Assembly: GCA_902523635.1 (NCBI GenBank)
Contig: CABZAE010000001.1
Location: forward strand, 156,001-220,000
Reading direction: 5' to 3'
Length of the DNA stretch: 64,000 nucleotides
From: an uncultured Bacteroidota bacterium
Lineage (GTDB): Bacteria > Bacteroidota > Bacteroidia > Flavobacteriales > Flavobacteriaceae
Both the position numbers and the translations under genes were made by a program. Numbering within the stretch: position 1 is the first letter of the stretch; each line of letters opens with the position of its first letter. Positions 43,646 through 53,540 of the stretch are shown here, one piece after another. The notes below the pieces were generated by a model. The model saw only the letters and a list, made by a program, of their open reading frames with translations, was not told where the DNA came from and made no database searches.

Positions 43646-43653
43646 CAAATTTA
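43646..43653 (-). promoter_or_regulatory. -7 element of the secA operon
   Basis: Minus strand TAAATTTG, a perfect TAnnTTTG, ending 20 bases before the secA ATG and directly after the terminator of the DUF2795 gene. No TTG is present at the normal distance. Confidence 0.45.
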
Positions 43654-43656
43654 AGC

Positions 43657-43681
43657 AAAAAAAAAGCCTCATTTGAGACTT
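43657..43681 (-). terminator. Intrinsic terminator of the DUF2795 gene
   Basis: Minus strand stem AAGTCTC / GAGGCTT (one G-U) with loop AAAT, followed by nine T. The wobble pairs only in the minus-strand RNA, so it is directional. Confidence 0.75.
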
Positions 43682-43701
43682 TCTTAAAGTTTTTGTATTC
43701 C

Positions 43702-43926
43702 TCAATACTCATCATCATTCCAGAGGTAATCTTCTTCAGTTGGATAATCAGGCCATATTTCGAGGATTGATTCATAAACCTCCCCCTCTTCTTCTTCAAT
43801 TTCTTGTAAATTTTCTACAACCTCAAGCGGTGCACCAGTTCTAATTGAAAAATCAATAAGTTCATCTTTATTGGCAGGCCAGGGGGCATCACTTAAATAT
43901 GATGCTAATTCTAAAGTCCAATACAT
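43702..43926 (-). CDS. DUF2795 domain protein
   Basis: A 74-residue acidic protein, MYWTLELASYLSDAPWPANKD..., with GAPLEVVENLQEIE and WPDYPTEEDYLWNDDEY. This short protein is strikingly conserved in flavobacteria; the fold is a small helical DUF2795 domain and the role is unknown. Monocistronic: own promoter (43947-43976) and terminator (43657-43681), between lnt and secA. Confidence 0.9.
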   Translation of the reverse strand: MYWTLELASYLSDAPWPANKDELIDFSIRTGAPLEVVENLQEIEEEEGEVYESILEIWPDYPTEEDYLWNDDEY

Positions 43927-43946
43927 TTTTTAAAATTTAGTAAATG

Positions 43947-43976
43947 CAAAAATAAATTTTTTATAATTCCATGCAA
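43947..43976 (-). promoter_or_regulatory. Promoter of the DUF2795 gene
   Basis: Minus strand TTG (43976-43974), 19-base spacer, TATTTTTG (43954-43947). Full consensus; leader about 15 bases. Confidence 0.6.
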
Positions 43977-43984
43977 GGTTTTTT

Positions 43985-45562
43985 TTAAAAATTGCTTTTA
44001 TTTTTTTTCGAAACAGCAAATAATAATATTATTGTCGAAAAAAATAGGGAGAATCTGAAAATAATATCTCCATACTTTACGTAAAAGGTTATGTTATTAT
44101 TTAATCCAACTTTATGGTTAATGTAACCCCTAACATCATAATTAAGTTTTTTAGTTATTTCACCTTTTTGATTAATTATTGCAGAAGAACCTGTGTTTGC
44201 ACTTCTCACAACATTTCGTCTTGTTTCTATAGCTCTAAGTTTAGCATAGCTTAGATGTTGCTTGTAACCTTGTGATTCGTTCCACCAACCATCGTTTGTA
44301 ATAATTGCGAGAAATTGGGCTCCATTTCTAACATATTTCGTTACATATTCACCATACACGGATTCGTAACAAATTAAAGGTGCAATCTTTATTTGGTTTT
44401 CGGTAACAAAAACATCTCTATTTTTTTGAGTAGCCCTACTCATTACAGTACCACCAAGATCTATCAATGCATTTCCAATAATTGGTTCTAAAAATGATTT
44501 ATATGGCATATTTTCAACACCAACAACAAGTTTTGATTTGTGGTATATTTGCGGTTTAGTAAAACCAGATAGAAAAAAACTACTGTTATATACATCAATC
44601 CAAAGTTTGTCTCTAATCTTGTTTGAAGTTATTGTTTTGGTTTTTTCAGATTGATATGTACTATAGAATTGTATTCCCGATAGTAATTGAGAATTATTTT
44701 GTTTTAAAAAAGAACTTAATGATTTTGTAAATCTACTTTCATAGAAATCATTAATCACAAAGCCAGGGCTTTCAGAAAAATATGTCTCGGGAGCAATTAT
44801 TAATGTATTTCCACCAATTTCGTCAGATATCCAATTTTTTAAATCTTCAAGAACTGAAAAATTAGTTTGATTATATTTTTCTTTGTAAGGGTCAATATTT
44901 GGCTGAAGAATAGACACGTCAATTTCATCAATATGATTGTAATCTTTATTGTATAGGTATATAGAAAAAATTACGGGAATGGCAATTGCTATGACAGCAA
45001 TAGAGAATGAAGATGAATTAAGTCTTTTAAACTTTAAATAATTATTAATAAAATGAAGAAATAAAAAATTTACAATTAAAATCCATAAAGTACCACCAAA
45101 TGAACCTGTATACTCATACCATTGTATCCATTTAGTATTTTCAGAGAAGACATTTCCTAAATTTAACCAGGGCCAAGAAAAATCCCAAATAAGATGAAAT
45201 TTTTCAAATACAATCCAAGAGCAAATAAAGTAAATTATTGAGAGTTTGGTATTAACCTTTTTTGCTACTAATGAGTATATTGAAAAAATTGAAGCCATTA
45301 AAAAGCTATTTATAATTATGGCGAATGCCATTCCAAATAACGATGCATATCCCAACCACCAAGTAGCGATGGAGTTCCATATAAAAAATGTAACGTATGA
45401 ATGAAAAAAAACTAACCCAAAGGAATTGTTTCTTAACAATTTTTCGATTATAAGTAAAGGAACAAAACTTATAAATATTAGAATACTGAAACCATAGGTG
45501 GGCCATGATAATCCTAGTAAAAGTCCTGATAAAATGCTAAGAAAGATTTTTTTGTTTTTCAC
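43985..45562 (-). CDS. lnt: Apolipoprotein N-acyltransferase
   Basis: A 525-residue protein; GTG start at 45562. Six or so N-terminal spans with the PWLNLGN signature, then a nitrilase-like periplasmic domain whose triad is readable: Glu259 (IAPETYF), Lys344 (HKSKLVVGVE) and Cys398 (PLICYE). It adds the third acyl chain to the N-terminal Cys of lipoproteins such as the sulfatase, esterase, Omp28 and DUF1573 proteins encoded here. The divergent 90-base gap to pssA holds no clear consensus promoter. Confidence 0.95.
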   Translation of the reverse strand: MKNKKIFLSILSGLLLGLSWPTYGFSILIFISFVPLLIIEKLLRNNSFGLVFFHSYVTFFIWNSIATWWLGYASLFGMAFAIIINSFLMASIFSIYSLVAKKVNTKLSIIYFICSWIVFEKFHLIWDFSWPWLNLGNVFSENTKWIQWYEYTGSFGGTLWILIVNFLFLHFINNYLKFKRLNSSSFSIAVIAIAIPVIFSIYLYNKDYNHIDEIDVSILQPNIDPYKEKYNQTNFSVLEDLKNWISDEIGGNTLIIAPETYFSESPGFVINDFYESRFTKSLSSFLKQNNSQLLSGIQFYSTYQSEKTKTITSNKIRDKLWIDVYNSSFFLSGFTKPQIYHKSKLVVGVENMPYKSFLEPIIGNALIDLGGTVMSRATQKNRDVFVTENQIKIAPLICYESVYGEYVTKYVRNGAQFLAIITNDGWWNESQGYKQHLSYAKLRAIETRRNVVRSANTGSSAIINQKGEITKKLNYDVRGYINHKVGLNNNITFYVKYGDIIFRFSLFFSTIILLFAVSKKNKSNF

Positions 45563-45652
45563 AATGATTATTCCATTTTTAGAATTTTGAAAACAGTGTT
45601 ATTGTCTAGATCACTAAATTAAGTTTAATTTTAAAAATTGTAATTTTAAACA

Positions 45653-46369
45653 ATGAAAATATTCTGGTTTCTTCCAAATATTCTAACTTTTACTAACCTT
45701 TTTTCTGGATGTATCGGAATAGTTTATGGAATCAATGGTGATTTAAAAACATTATCTATTTGTGTTTTATTTGGTTGTATATGTGATTTTTTTGATGGTT
45801 TTTTTGCTAGATTATTCAATGTAGATTCCTCCTTAGGTACACAATTGGATTCCTTTTCAGATTTAGTCACATTCGGTTTGTCTTCGTCTGTTGTCATGTT
45901 TAACCTAATGCTAAATTCGGATTTCGTAATAAGTAGTAATAGCGAATCAAACTTTTTGAATTACTTACCTTTTTTTTCCTTTTTAATTGTGATTGCATCA
46001 TCCTATAGACTTGCTAAATTTAATATGCAACGAAAGACAAATTATTTCTATGGACTTCCTACACCAGCTAATGCTATTTTTATAGTTTTTTTACCATATT
46101 TATTTGAACACCAATTAATGGAAAGTATCAATCATATAATAAATAATACTCTCTTTTTGATAATTCTTGTTTTAATTTCATCCATGTTATTGATTTCTAA
46201 CTTTGAAATGCCAAAGTTTAAGGGTGGAAAAACATCTAAAACTTTTAATATTAGAAGGGAGTTTTTTATACTGATTTCAATAGTTCTAATTTCTTTCTTA
46301 AAGTTTGCTGCTTTTCCAATTGTTATTTTGATTTATTTGGTTTTTGGATTTTTAAGAATCAAATTTTAA
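45653..46369 (+). CDS. pssA: CDP-diacylglycerol--serine O-phosphatidyltransferase
   Basis: A 238-residue integral membrane protein with a perfect CDP-alcohol phosphatidyltransferase motif: Asp48-Gly49, Ala52-Arg53, Gly62, Asp66 and Asp70 (DG-x2-AR-x8-G-x3-D-x3-D). The N-terminal [14 protein letters not shown] and GLPTPANA segments mark the PssA subgroup. Makes phosphatidylserine, precursor of phosphatidylethanolamine. Its last 18 bases overlap the end of convergent lptB. Confidence 0.94.
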   Translation: MKIFWFLPNILTFTNLFSGCIGIVYGINGDLKTLSICVLFGCICDFFDGFFARLFNVDSSLGTQLDSFSDLVTFGLSSSVVMFNLMLNSDFVISSNSESNFLNYLPFFSFLIVIASSYRLAKFNMQRKTNYFYGLPTPANAIFIVFLPYLFEHQLMESINHIINNTLFLIILVLISSMLLISNFEMPKFKGGKTSKTFNIRREFFILISIVLISFLKFAAFPIVILIYLVFGFLRIKF

Positions 46370-47098
46370 ATTCTTCCTTCTAAATTCAAAGTTTTGACCT
46401 AAGTAAAGCTTCCTAACACTCTTATCCTTTGCCAATTCCTCAGGCACGCCAGCCTTTAATATTTTTCCTTCAAACATCAAATATGTCCTATCAGTGATTG
46501 CTAATGTTTCTTGAACATTGTGATCAGTGATTAAAATTCCAATATTTTTTTCTTTCAAGTGTGAAACAATTTTTTGAATATCTTCAACAGCTATAGGGTC
46601 AACACCCGCAAACGGTTCATCCAATAAAACAAATTTTGGATTGCTCGCTAAAGCTCTAGCAATCTCTGTCCTTCTTCTTTCACCTCCTGACAGCAGATCC
46701 CCGTTATTTTTTCTTATTTTTTGCAACCCAAATTCATCTATTAGTTTTTCTAATCTTTCTTCTTGTTCTTGTTTCTTTAAATTCGATAATTCAAGAACTG
46801 CTTTTATGTTATCTTCGACTGAAAGTTTTCTAAAAACAGATGGCTCTTGTGCTAAATAACCTATTCCTTTTTGAGCTCTTTTATACATAGGGAATTTAGT
46901 TATATCATCATTATTTATGGTTATGTTGCCATTGTCTGGTTTGATTAAACCAACAATTGTATAGAATGTTGTCGTTTTTCCCGCACCATTAGGTCCCAAC
47001 AATCCAATAATTTCCCCTTGCTTCACTTCGATGGAAACATCATTAACTACTTTTCTTCCTTTGTATGATTTAGAAATATTATTAGCTACTAATTTCAT
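46352..47098 (-). CDS. lptB: LPS export ABC transporter ATPase LptB
   Basis: A 248-residue ABC ATPase: Walker [18 protein letters not shown]-loop [18 protein letters not shown], signature [17 protein letters not shown], Walker [16 protein letters not shown] and switch His in [10 protein letters not shown]. These features ([18 protein letters not shown]) are specific to LptB among ABC ATPases. Powers LPS transport with LptFG, not encoded here. Overlaps tatC by ATGA. Confidence 0.95.
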   Translation of the reverse strand: MKLVANNISKSYKGRKVVNDVSIEVKQGEIIGLLGPNGAGKTTTFYTIVGLIKPDNGNITINNDDITKFPMYKRAQKGIGYLAQEPSVFRKLSVEDNIKAVLELSNLKKQEQEERLEKLIDEFGLQKIRKNNGDLLSGGERRRTEIARALASNPKFVLLDEPFAGVDPIAVEDIQKIVSHLKEKNIGILITDHNVQETLAITDRTYLMFEGKILKAGVPEELAKDKSVRKLYLGQNFEFRRKNLKFDS

Positions 47099-47910
47099 TT
47101 TAAACTATTTGATTCTTTTTTCATAACAAACTTTGAAATATAAATACTGATTTGATATAATATAACGATAGGAATTGCTACTATAATTTGACTTGCTATG
47201 TCAGGAGGTGTTATAATTGCTGAAAGAATTAATACAATCACAAGAGCAAATTTTCGATATTTAACCATTATTTCAGGAGTAACTAAGCCAACTTTTGTCA
47301 AAAAATATACAATAATTGGTAATTCAAAAATCAATCCAGATGCTACTATGGCAGACCTAACTAAACCCACATAGCTATCTAAATCAAAATCATTGAAAAT
47401 ATCTTCACTAACTGAGTACGAACCTAAAAAATTTATTGATAAAGGGGTTACCACGAAATATCCAAATAAAACGCCGATGAAAAATAAAATTGAAGAAACT
47501 GTAATAAACCCCCTAGCACTATTTTTTTCATTTTGATAAAGCCCAGGACTTACAAAACTCCAAAATTGATAGATTATGTAAGGAAAAGATATTATAAAAC
47601 CAAAAGTAATTGACATCCAAATATGAGCAGAAAATTGTCCTGACATCGTCCTACTTTGTATTCTAAATGGCATTTCATTGATACAAAAACTGTCATCTAA
47701 GCCAATTTTATTTGAAAGTTTACATAGCAAATCATAAGTGAAAAAATCTGTATTTCTTGGTCCAAACAAAATATAATCAAATATGAAATCTTTTGACAAA
47801 AATGCAACTCCTCCACAAACAAGAACAGCAATTACACACCTAATTAAATGCCACCTTAGATCTTCCAAATGATCAAGAAATGACATCTCATCAATTTTGT
47901 TTCTCTCCAT
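47095..47910 (-). CDS. tatC: Sec-independent protein translocase TatC
   Basis: A 271-residue protein; six spans, N-terminal [17 protein letters not shown] with the twin-arginine-binding Glu, periplasmic loop ending [32 protein letters not shown] and the TPPDIASQ end. A Bacteroidota-type insertion in the first periplasmic loop (about 45-95) is present. Exports folded proteins; tatA is not in the window. Its ATG shares a base with the kdsD stop. Confidence 0.94.
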   Translation of the reverse strand: MERNKIDEMSFLDHLEDLRWHLIRCVIAVLVCGGVAFLSKDFIFDYILFGPRNTDFFTYDLLCKLSNKIGLDDSFCINEMPFRIQSRTMSGQFSAHIWMSITFGFIISFPYIIYQFWSFVSPGLYQNEKNSARGFITVSSILFFIGVLFGYFVVTPLSINFLGSYSVSEDIFNDFDLDSYVGLVRSAIVASGLIFELPIIVYFLTKVGLVTPEIMVKYRKFALVIVLILSAIITPPDIASQIIVAIPIVILYQISIYISKFVMKKESNSLK

Positions 47911-48875
47911 TATTTTATGCCTTCTTTTAAGACTTGATGAATATGAATAATTCCAAGGTATTCAAAATCATCAATAACAAGTAATTGTGAAATTTTAGAT
48001 TTATTCATAATTTTTAATGCATCTGTTAGTAACATATCAGAGTTGATACTTTTTGGATTACCAGTCATTAAGTTTTTTGATTTAGCATTCTTAATTTCAG
48101 AATTTTTATCAAAAAATCTTCTCAAATCACCATCAGTTATAATACCAACGATTTTGCCATTATCTTCGACAGCTGTCGCTCCTAACATTTTTTGGGAAAT
48201 TTCAGCAACTATAATTTTAATATTGCATTCGAGTTTTACCAAAGGCCTTAAGTCAGGATCAACTAAATCCTTGACTTTCATTTTCAGTTTTTTTCCTAAA
48301 ATTCCAGCTGGATGAAATTTAGCAAAATCAGCGCTATTGAAACCCTTGAGTTCAGATAAGCATACGGCTATGGCATCTCCAATAACCAGTTGAGCAGTTG
48401 TGCTTGTTGTTGGGGCTAAATTATTGAATCCAGCTTCTTTTTCGACAAAACTTTTAAGAAAATAGTCACAGTTTTTACTTAGGTACGAGTTTTTATCAGA
48501 TGAAACTGCTATAAGTTTGATGTTTGAATTCTTTAAAAAAGGGATTAAGTCTTTGATTTCAGACGTATTACCACTTTTGGATATTAAGATTACAGCGTCA
48601 TTTTTTTGAATTATTCCTAGATCTCCATGTAAAGCTTCTCCAGCGTGCATGAAAACGGCAGGTGAACCAGTTGAATTTAACGTTGCAACAATTTTCATTC
48701 CAATAATTGCACTCTTTCCAATACCTGTTACAATTATTCGGCCATTAATTGAGCTTAAAAATTCAACACAATTTTTGAAATCATCATCAATGTATTTAGA
48801 TAAATTTTTAATTGAACTGCTTTGATTATCAATGGTTTCAATAGCCCTTTTGACTATGTCAAATTTAGAATTCAA
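47910..48875 (-). CDS. kdsD: Arabinose-5-phosphate isomerase (KpsF/GutQ family)
   Basis: A 321-residue protein: SIS domain with GRIIVTGIGKSAIIG, FMHAGEALHGDLGII and ISKSGNTSEIKDLIP, then two CBS domains from about residue 205 (KIIVAEISQKMLGATAVEDNGKIVGIITDGDLRR and ISQLLVIDDFEYLGIIH). Converts ribulose-5-phosphate to arabinose-5-phosphate for KDO synthesis. First gene of kdsD-tatC-lptB, linking LPS core synthesis and LPS export. Confidence 0.93.
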   Translation of the reverse strand: MNSKFDIVKRAIETIDNQSSSIKNLSKYIDDDFKNCVEFLSSINGRIIVTGIGKSAIIGMKIVATLNSTGSPAVFMHAGEALHGDLGIIQKNDAVILISKSGNTSEIKDLIPFLKNSNIKLIAVSSDKNSYLSKNCDYFLKSFVEKEAGFNNLAPTTSTTAQLVIGDAIAVCLSELKGFNSADFAKFHPAGILGKKLKMKVKDLVDPDLRPLVKLECNIKIIVAEISQKMLGATAVEDNGKIVGIITDGDLRRFFDKNSEIKNAKSKNLMTGNPKSINSDMLLTDALKIMNKSKISQLLVIDDFEYLGIIHIHQVLKEGIK

Positions 48876-48916
48876 AATAATTTTTTTAATAATCTTTTAA
48901 TATTATATTTAATAGG

Positions 48917-48944
48917 CAAAGGTACAAAATACCTTTAAAGCAAA
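48917..48944 (-). promoter_or_regulatory. Promoter of kdsD-tatC-lptB
   Basis: Minus strand TTTG (48944-48941), 16-base spacer, TACCTTTG (48924-48917). Consensus elements with a slightly short spacer. A TACCTTTA element on the opposite strand at 48930-48937 may start recQ, so the two promoters would interlock. Confidence 0.5.
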
Positions 48945-48950
48945 TAATTG

Positions 48951-51140
48951 ATGTCTGATTTTGATTTAGAGTTTGAATTAAAAAGATTATTTGGTTTTTC
49001 TAGTTTTAAAGGGGAGCAAAAAAAAATAATTCAAACTATATTAAATAATCAAAGTGTGATGGTAATAATGCCCACAGGTGCTGGAAAATCATTATGTTTC
49101 CAGCTGCCTGCACTCCTTTCCTCAGGGACAACCATCGTTATTTCTCCGCTTATTGCTCTCATGAAAAATCAGGTTGATGTTATTCGCGGAATTTCCTCCT
49201 CTGATAAAATAGCACATGTTCTTAACTCATCACTTAATAATACCCAAATTGAAAAAGTAAAAAGTGACGTGATTGGTGGATTTACTAAACTTCTATATGT
49301 TGCACCTGAATCTCTTTCAAAACCATCCTATGTAAGTTTTTTAAAAGAAACTGAAATATCTTTTGTTGCTGTTGATGAGGCACATTGCATTTCTGAGTGG
49401 GGGCATGATTTTAGACCTGATTACAGAAATTTAAAATCAATGATTCAAAATATAAAGAAAAATTCAACCATTGTAGCGTTAACTGCTACAGCAACTCCAA
49501 AAGTTAAAGACGATATAATAAAAAATTTAGGAATTGATGGAGCTTCTCAATTTAAAGCATCCTTTAACAGACCAAATTTATTTTACGAAGTCAGACCCAA
49601 GACAGAAAATATTAATAGGGATATTATTTCTTTTTTGAAAAAGAGAGAAAAAAAAAGTGGTATTATTTATTGTCTTTCTAGAAAAAGTGTCAATGAACTT
49701 TCGGAGTTTTTAGTTGTTAATGGAATTAAAGCCATTCCATATCATGCTGGACTAGAAAAAAAAAATAGAGAAAAAAATCAGGACATGTTTTTGATGGAAG
49801 AATGTGATGTAGTGGTTGCCACTATAGCTTTTGGAATGGGAATAGATAAACCTGATGTTAGGTTTGTAATTCATTATGATATTCCCAAAAGTTTGGAAAG
49901 TTATTATCAAGAAACTGGAAGAGCAGGTCGTGATGGAGGAGAGGGTTATTGCTTGTCTTTCTACTCATACAAGGATATTGAAAAGTTGGAAAAGTTTTTA
50001 TCAAATAAATCTGTTTCAGAAAAAGAGCAAAACTTATCTCTAATTGATGAAATGGCTGCGTTTTGTGAAACATCAATGTCAAGGAGAAAATTTCTGTTAA
50101 ATTATTTTGGTGAATCTTTTGATGAGATTAACGGAGATGGTGCAATGATGGATGATAATATGAAAAGCCCTAAAAAAAAAATTAAAGTCAATGATGAAGT
50201 AATTTTAGCAATAAATCTAATCATTGAAACCAAAGAGCAGTATAAAATTAAGGACTTGATTGCTTGTTTAACAGGAATTCATACAAATTTGACAAGATCT
50301 CATGAATTAGATAAAAATAAATTTTTTGGTATTGGAAAAGATCATGACCCAATTTTTTGGAACTCAGTTCTGAGGCATATGCTGGTAAAAAAAATGATTT
50401 TTAAACTTGTTGAGTCTTACGGAGTCATTAAATTAAATAAAGAATCATTTGATTATGTAAGTCAGCCATATGATTTTTACATAACTAAAAATCACAATTA
50501 TCAATTAACTGTTGATGCAGATGATTTTCAAAATAAAGTGGAAAATGTATTCGATAAAAATCTATTTTCTATATTGGAATCAGAAAGAAAAAAAATATCA
50601 AGGTTAAAGGGGGTTCCACCATATGCAATATTTCAGGAGTATTCATTAGAAGAAATGTCATTGAAATATCCAATCACTATAGATGAGCTAAAAAACATCA
50701 ATGGTATAGGTGAAGGCAAAGCCATTAAATTTGGAACCTCTTTTGTAAAATTGATAGATGAATATGTTAAGGAAAATGAAATTGATCGGCCAGATGATTT
50801 AGTAATAAAAAGTACAGGCTCAAATTCATCTTTAAAACTATTTATAATACAAAGTATTGATAGAAAACTTCAACCTATTGACATTGCAAACTCAAAAGGA
50901 ATTGAACTTTCGGAATTAATTACTGAACTTCAGACTATTGTTTTCTCAGGAACCAGACTTAATATTGATTATATGATTGATGAAATTTTTGATGAGGATC
51001 AACAACAGGAATTATATGATTATTTCATTGATTCTCAATCCGATGAATTAAAGTTGGCTGTTGAAGAGTTTGATGGAGAATACGAAGAGTTGGATTTAAA
51101 ACTATATAGAATTAAATTTATTAATGATATTTCAAATTAA
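48951..51140 (+). CDS. recQ: ATP-dependent DNA helicase RecQ
   Basis: A 729-residue protein from the ATG at 48951 (an in-frame TTG precedes it). Helicase core: FKGEQKKIIQ, MPTGAGKS (Walker A), AVDEAHCISEWGHDFRPDY, TATATP, ATIAFGMGIDKPDVRFVIHYD, YYQETGRAGRDG. The RQC region keeps FCETSMSRRKFLLNYFGE but not the following CxxCxxC cluster, so zinc binding looks lost. HRDC-like domain about 555-620 (LKGVPPYAIFQEYSLEEM). Repairs replication damage. Divergent from kdsD. Confidence 0.95.
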   Translation: MSDFDLEFELKRLFGFSSFKGEQKKIIQTILNNQSVMVIMPTGAGKSLCFQLPALLSSGTTIVISPLIALMKNQVDVIRGISSSDKIAHVLNSSLNNTQIEKVKSDVIGGFTKLLYVAPESLSKPSYVSFLKETEISFVAVDEAHCISEWGHDFRPDYRNLKSMIQNIKKNSTIVALTATATPKVKDDIIKNLGIDGASQFKASFNRPNLFYEVRPKTENINRDIISFLKKREKKSGIIYCLSRKSVNELSEFLVVNGIKAIPYHAGLEKKNREKNQDMFLMEECDVVVATIAFGMGIDKPDVRFVIHYDIPKSLESYYQETGRAGRDGGEGYCLSFYSYKDIEKLEKFLSNKSVSEKEQNLSLIDEMAAFCETSMSRRKFLLNYFGESFDEINGDGAMMDDNMKSPKKKIKVNDEVILAINLIIETKEQYKIKDLIACLTGIHTNLTRSHELDKNKFFGIGKDHDPIFWNSVLRHMLVKKMIFKLVESYGVIKLNKESFDYVSQPYDFYITKNHNYQLTVDADDFQNKVENVFDKNLFSILESERKKISRLKGVPPYAIFQEYSLEEMSLKYPITIDELKNINGIGEGKAIKFGTSFVKLIDEYVKENEIDRPDDLVIKSTGSNSSLKLFIIQSIDRKLQPIDIANSKGIELSELITELQTIVFSGTRLNIDYMIDEIFDEDQQQELYDYFIDSQSDELKLAVEEFDGEYEELDLKLYRIKFINDISN

Positions 51141-51185
51141 TTTTTTTTATTCAAATCATAATTATAATTTAGGCAATTTTAAGTA

Positions 51186-52115
51186 ATGATTAGTGAAAAT
51201 GGTATTTATGCTCAGATAAAAACCTCTAAGGGAAATATTCTAGCAATTCTACATCATAAACTTACACCCTTGACAGTAGCAAATTTTGTTGGTCTTTCTG
51301 AGGGTAAAATTAGTAATAATCATCGAGAAATAGGAACTCCATATTATAATGGATTAAAGTTTCACAGAGTCATAAATGACTTTATGATTCAAGGTGGATG
51401 TCCGCTGGGTAATGGAACAGGTGATCCTGGTTATAAATTTGATGATGAATTTGTTCAGGACTTAAAACATGACAAAGGTGGTATTTTATCTATGGCTAAT
51501 TCAGGTAAAGACACGAATGGTAGCCAATTTTTTATAACACACGTTCCAACAAATTGGTTAGACAATAAACATACTGTTTTTGGAGAAGTTCTAAACGGGA
51601 TGGATGTGGTAGATTCTATTGAACAGGGTGATGAAATCAAAGAAATAAAAATATTAAGGAAAGGTGAACAAGTTTGTGATTGGGACGCCAAAAAAATTTT
51701 TAATGAATATCTTGAAAAAAGGGAGTTAGAAAAATTAAAAAAAATAAACTTAGATAAAGAAAAGATATTAAAAATTTCAAAGGGATTTAAGGAAACAAAA
51801 TCAGGATTAAAGTATAAGATTATAAAAAAAGGATCAGGAAAAAATGCTATTGAAGGTGAAAATGTTAAAGTTCATTACAAAGGAAAATTAATAGATGATA
51901 CAGTTTTTGATTCATCGTATCAACGAAATGAACCCATAGAGTTTAAATTGGGTGTTGGGCAAGTAATCCCAGGTTGGGATGAGGGTATATCTCTTTTATC
52001 CCGGGGGGACAAAGCAGTTTTAATAATTCCACCTCATTTAGGATATGGTGCGAGTGGTGCAGGAGGTGTTATTCCACCAAATGCCACATTAGTTTTTGAA
52101 ATTGAATTGATTTAA
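51186..52115 (+). CDS. Dual peptidyl-prolyl isomerase: cyclophilin-FKBP fusion
   Basis: A 309-residue protein. Residues about 5-165 are a cyclophilin ([13 protein letters not shown] with the catalytic Arg, [39 protein letters not shown]). A Lys/Glu-rich helical linker (about 172-205) leads to an FKBP domain ([53 protein letters not shown]). No signal peptide, so cytosolic. Both active sites look intact. Such dual-family immunophilins are known from some Bacteroidota. Its stop overlaps the convergent redoxin gene by 4 bases. Confidence 0.94.
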   Translation: MISENGIYAQIKTSKGNILAILHHKLTPLTVANFVGLSEGKISNNHREIGTPYYNGLKFHRVINDFMIQGGCPLGNGTGDPGYKFDDEFVQDLKHDKGGILSMANSGKDTNGSQFFITHVPTNWLDNKHTVFGEVLNGMDVVDSIEQGDEIKEIKILRKGEQVCDWDAKKIFNEYLEKRELEKLKKINLDKEKILKISKGFKETKSGLKYKIIKKGSGKNAIEGENVKVHYKGKLIDDTVFDSSYQRNEPIEFKLGVGQVIPGWDEGISLLSRGDKAVLIIPPHLGYGASGAGGVIPPNATLVFEIELI

Positions 52116-52669
52116 CTTATCCATTTTATATTACAACCAATACTTGGTTTTTGGTTAGGGTTTACAGCTTCACCATTCATTATCGATTCTAGTGCCTTTC
52201 TGACATCTGATCCTGTTACAGGGATTCCGTTACCCGGTCTTGAGTCATCTAATTGACCTCTGTATACTAATTCTTTGACTTCGTCAAAAATATAAAAATC
52301 TGGTGTGCATGCTGCATCATATTTTTTTGCAACACTTTGGTCCTCATCATAGAGGTATGGAAAACAATAATTCTCAGATTTAGCAACTTTTTTCATATTT
52401 TCAGGTGAGTCTTGTGGATAGTTTTTTACATCATTACTAGATATAGCTATAAATTTAATGTTCTCAGACTGAAATTCTTTTGCAATATTTACGATTTCAC
52501 TGTTAACGTGAATTACAAATGGGCAATGATTGCAAATAAACATTACTACAGTACATCTTTTTCCAAATAATTCATCAGAACTTAAAAGTTTATTAGAAAC
52601 TGAATCTTTTAATTTAAAACTAGGTGCAGTGAATCCAATTGGTACCATATTTGATGGTGTCTTTGCCAT
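52112..52669 (-). CDS. Thioredoxin-like redoxin (AhpC/TSA-type) protein
   Basis: A 185-residue protein with a thioredoxin fold; no signal peptide. The redox site is FICNHCPFV (CxxC form CNHC), followed by [27 protein letters not shown] with the cis-Pro preceded by Cys-Thr, and SIGCNIKW at the end, a layout shared with a conserved group of cytosolic thioredoxin-family proteins that also carry C-terminal Cys. Precise substrate unknown. Confidence 0.85.
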   Translation of the reverse strand: MAKTPSNMVPIGFTAPSFKLKDSVSNKLLSSDELFGKRCTVVMFICNHCPFVIHVNSEIVNIAKEFQSENIKFIAISSNDVKNYPQDSPENMKKVAKSENYCFPYLYDEDQSVAKKYDAACTPDFYIFDEVKELVYRGQLDDSRPGNGIPVTGSDVRKALESIMNGEAVNPNQKPSIGCNIKWIS

Positions 52670-52714
52670 AATATTTTAATTTTTAATTAAAATACATAAA
52701 TTGCGTTATATTTT

Positions 52715-53539
52715 TTGAAATTGGAAAGTTTAATTAATTTTTTTGAAAATATCAGTTCTATCCAAAGATCTATTTTACTTGTTGGAGGAATCGCGTTTTT
52801 TTGGTCAATTGAATCCATAATGCCTTTATTTAACTTTAATTACAAAAAAATTAAACATGCAATTCCCAATTTTTTCTTTACAATGACAACAATCATTGTA
52901 AACTTTTCATTGGCTTTTTTGTTGCTTTATTGCTCTGACTGGGTAACTGAAAATAATTTTGGGTTATTAAACTGGATACCAAATTTGTCTCTTTTTACAC
53001 AAATTTTCCTTGGTGTTTTTCTTCTTGATCTGATCGGAGCATATTTACCTCATTTGATTCAACATAAAGTAGGTTTCCTTTGGAAAATTCATCTTGTTCA
53101 TCATTCTGATCATAATGTTGATACAACAACAGCAAATAGACACCACCCTTTTGAAAGTGTTATCAGATTTATTTTTACATTACTTGGTGTGATAGTTTTA
53201 GGAACCTCAATTGGTGTTGTTTTTTTGTACCAATCCCTATCTTTAGTTTTGTCACAATTTAATCATGCAAATATTAAACTTCCTACCCAATTAGATAGGC
53301 TATTGAGTTACATTATCGTATCACCAAATATGCATAAGGTTCATCATCATTATGTTATGCCATACACTGATTCAAATTATGGTAATATATTTTCATTTTG
53401 GGATAGGCTATTTGGTACACACAAGCACCTTGATCCTTCAAAAATAGTATATGGTGTGGATACTTTTTTTGATAAGGAAAAAAATGAAAAAATAAATGAG
53501 TTACTTAATAGGCCTTTTGAGGATCCCATAAAAAAGTAA
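52715..53539 (+). CDS. Fatty acid hydroxylase / sterol desaturase family membrane protein
   Basis: A 274-residue protein with probable TTG start at 52715 (no ATG upstream of the first span; another TTG at 52721 is possible). Four or so spans and the three His boxes of the diiron family: HLIQH, HLVHHSDHNVDTTTANRHHP and NMHKVHHH. Oxidises a membrane lipid (hydroxylation or desaturation); candidate substrates include hopanoid, carotenoid or acyl chains, not distinguishable here. Ends 1 base from the convergent M14 gene. Confidence 0.87.
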   Translation: MKLESLINFFENISSIQRSILLVGGIAFFWSIESIMPLFNFNYKKIKHAIPNFFFTMTTIIVNFSLAFLLLYCSDWVTENNFGLLNWIPNLSLFTQIFLGVFLLDLIGAYLPHLIQHKVGFLWKIHLVHHSDHNVDTTTANRHHPFESVIRFIFTLLGVIVLGTSIGVVFLYQSLSLVLSQFNHANIKLPTQLDRLLSYIIVSPNMHKVHHHYVMPYTDSNYGNIFSFWDRLFGTHKHLDPSKIVYGVDTFFDKEKNEKINELLNRPFEDPIKK

Positions 53540-53540
53540 T

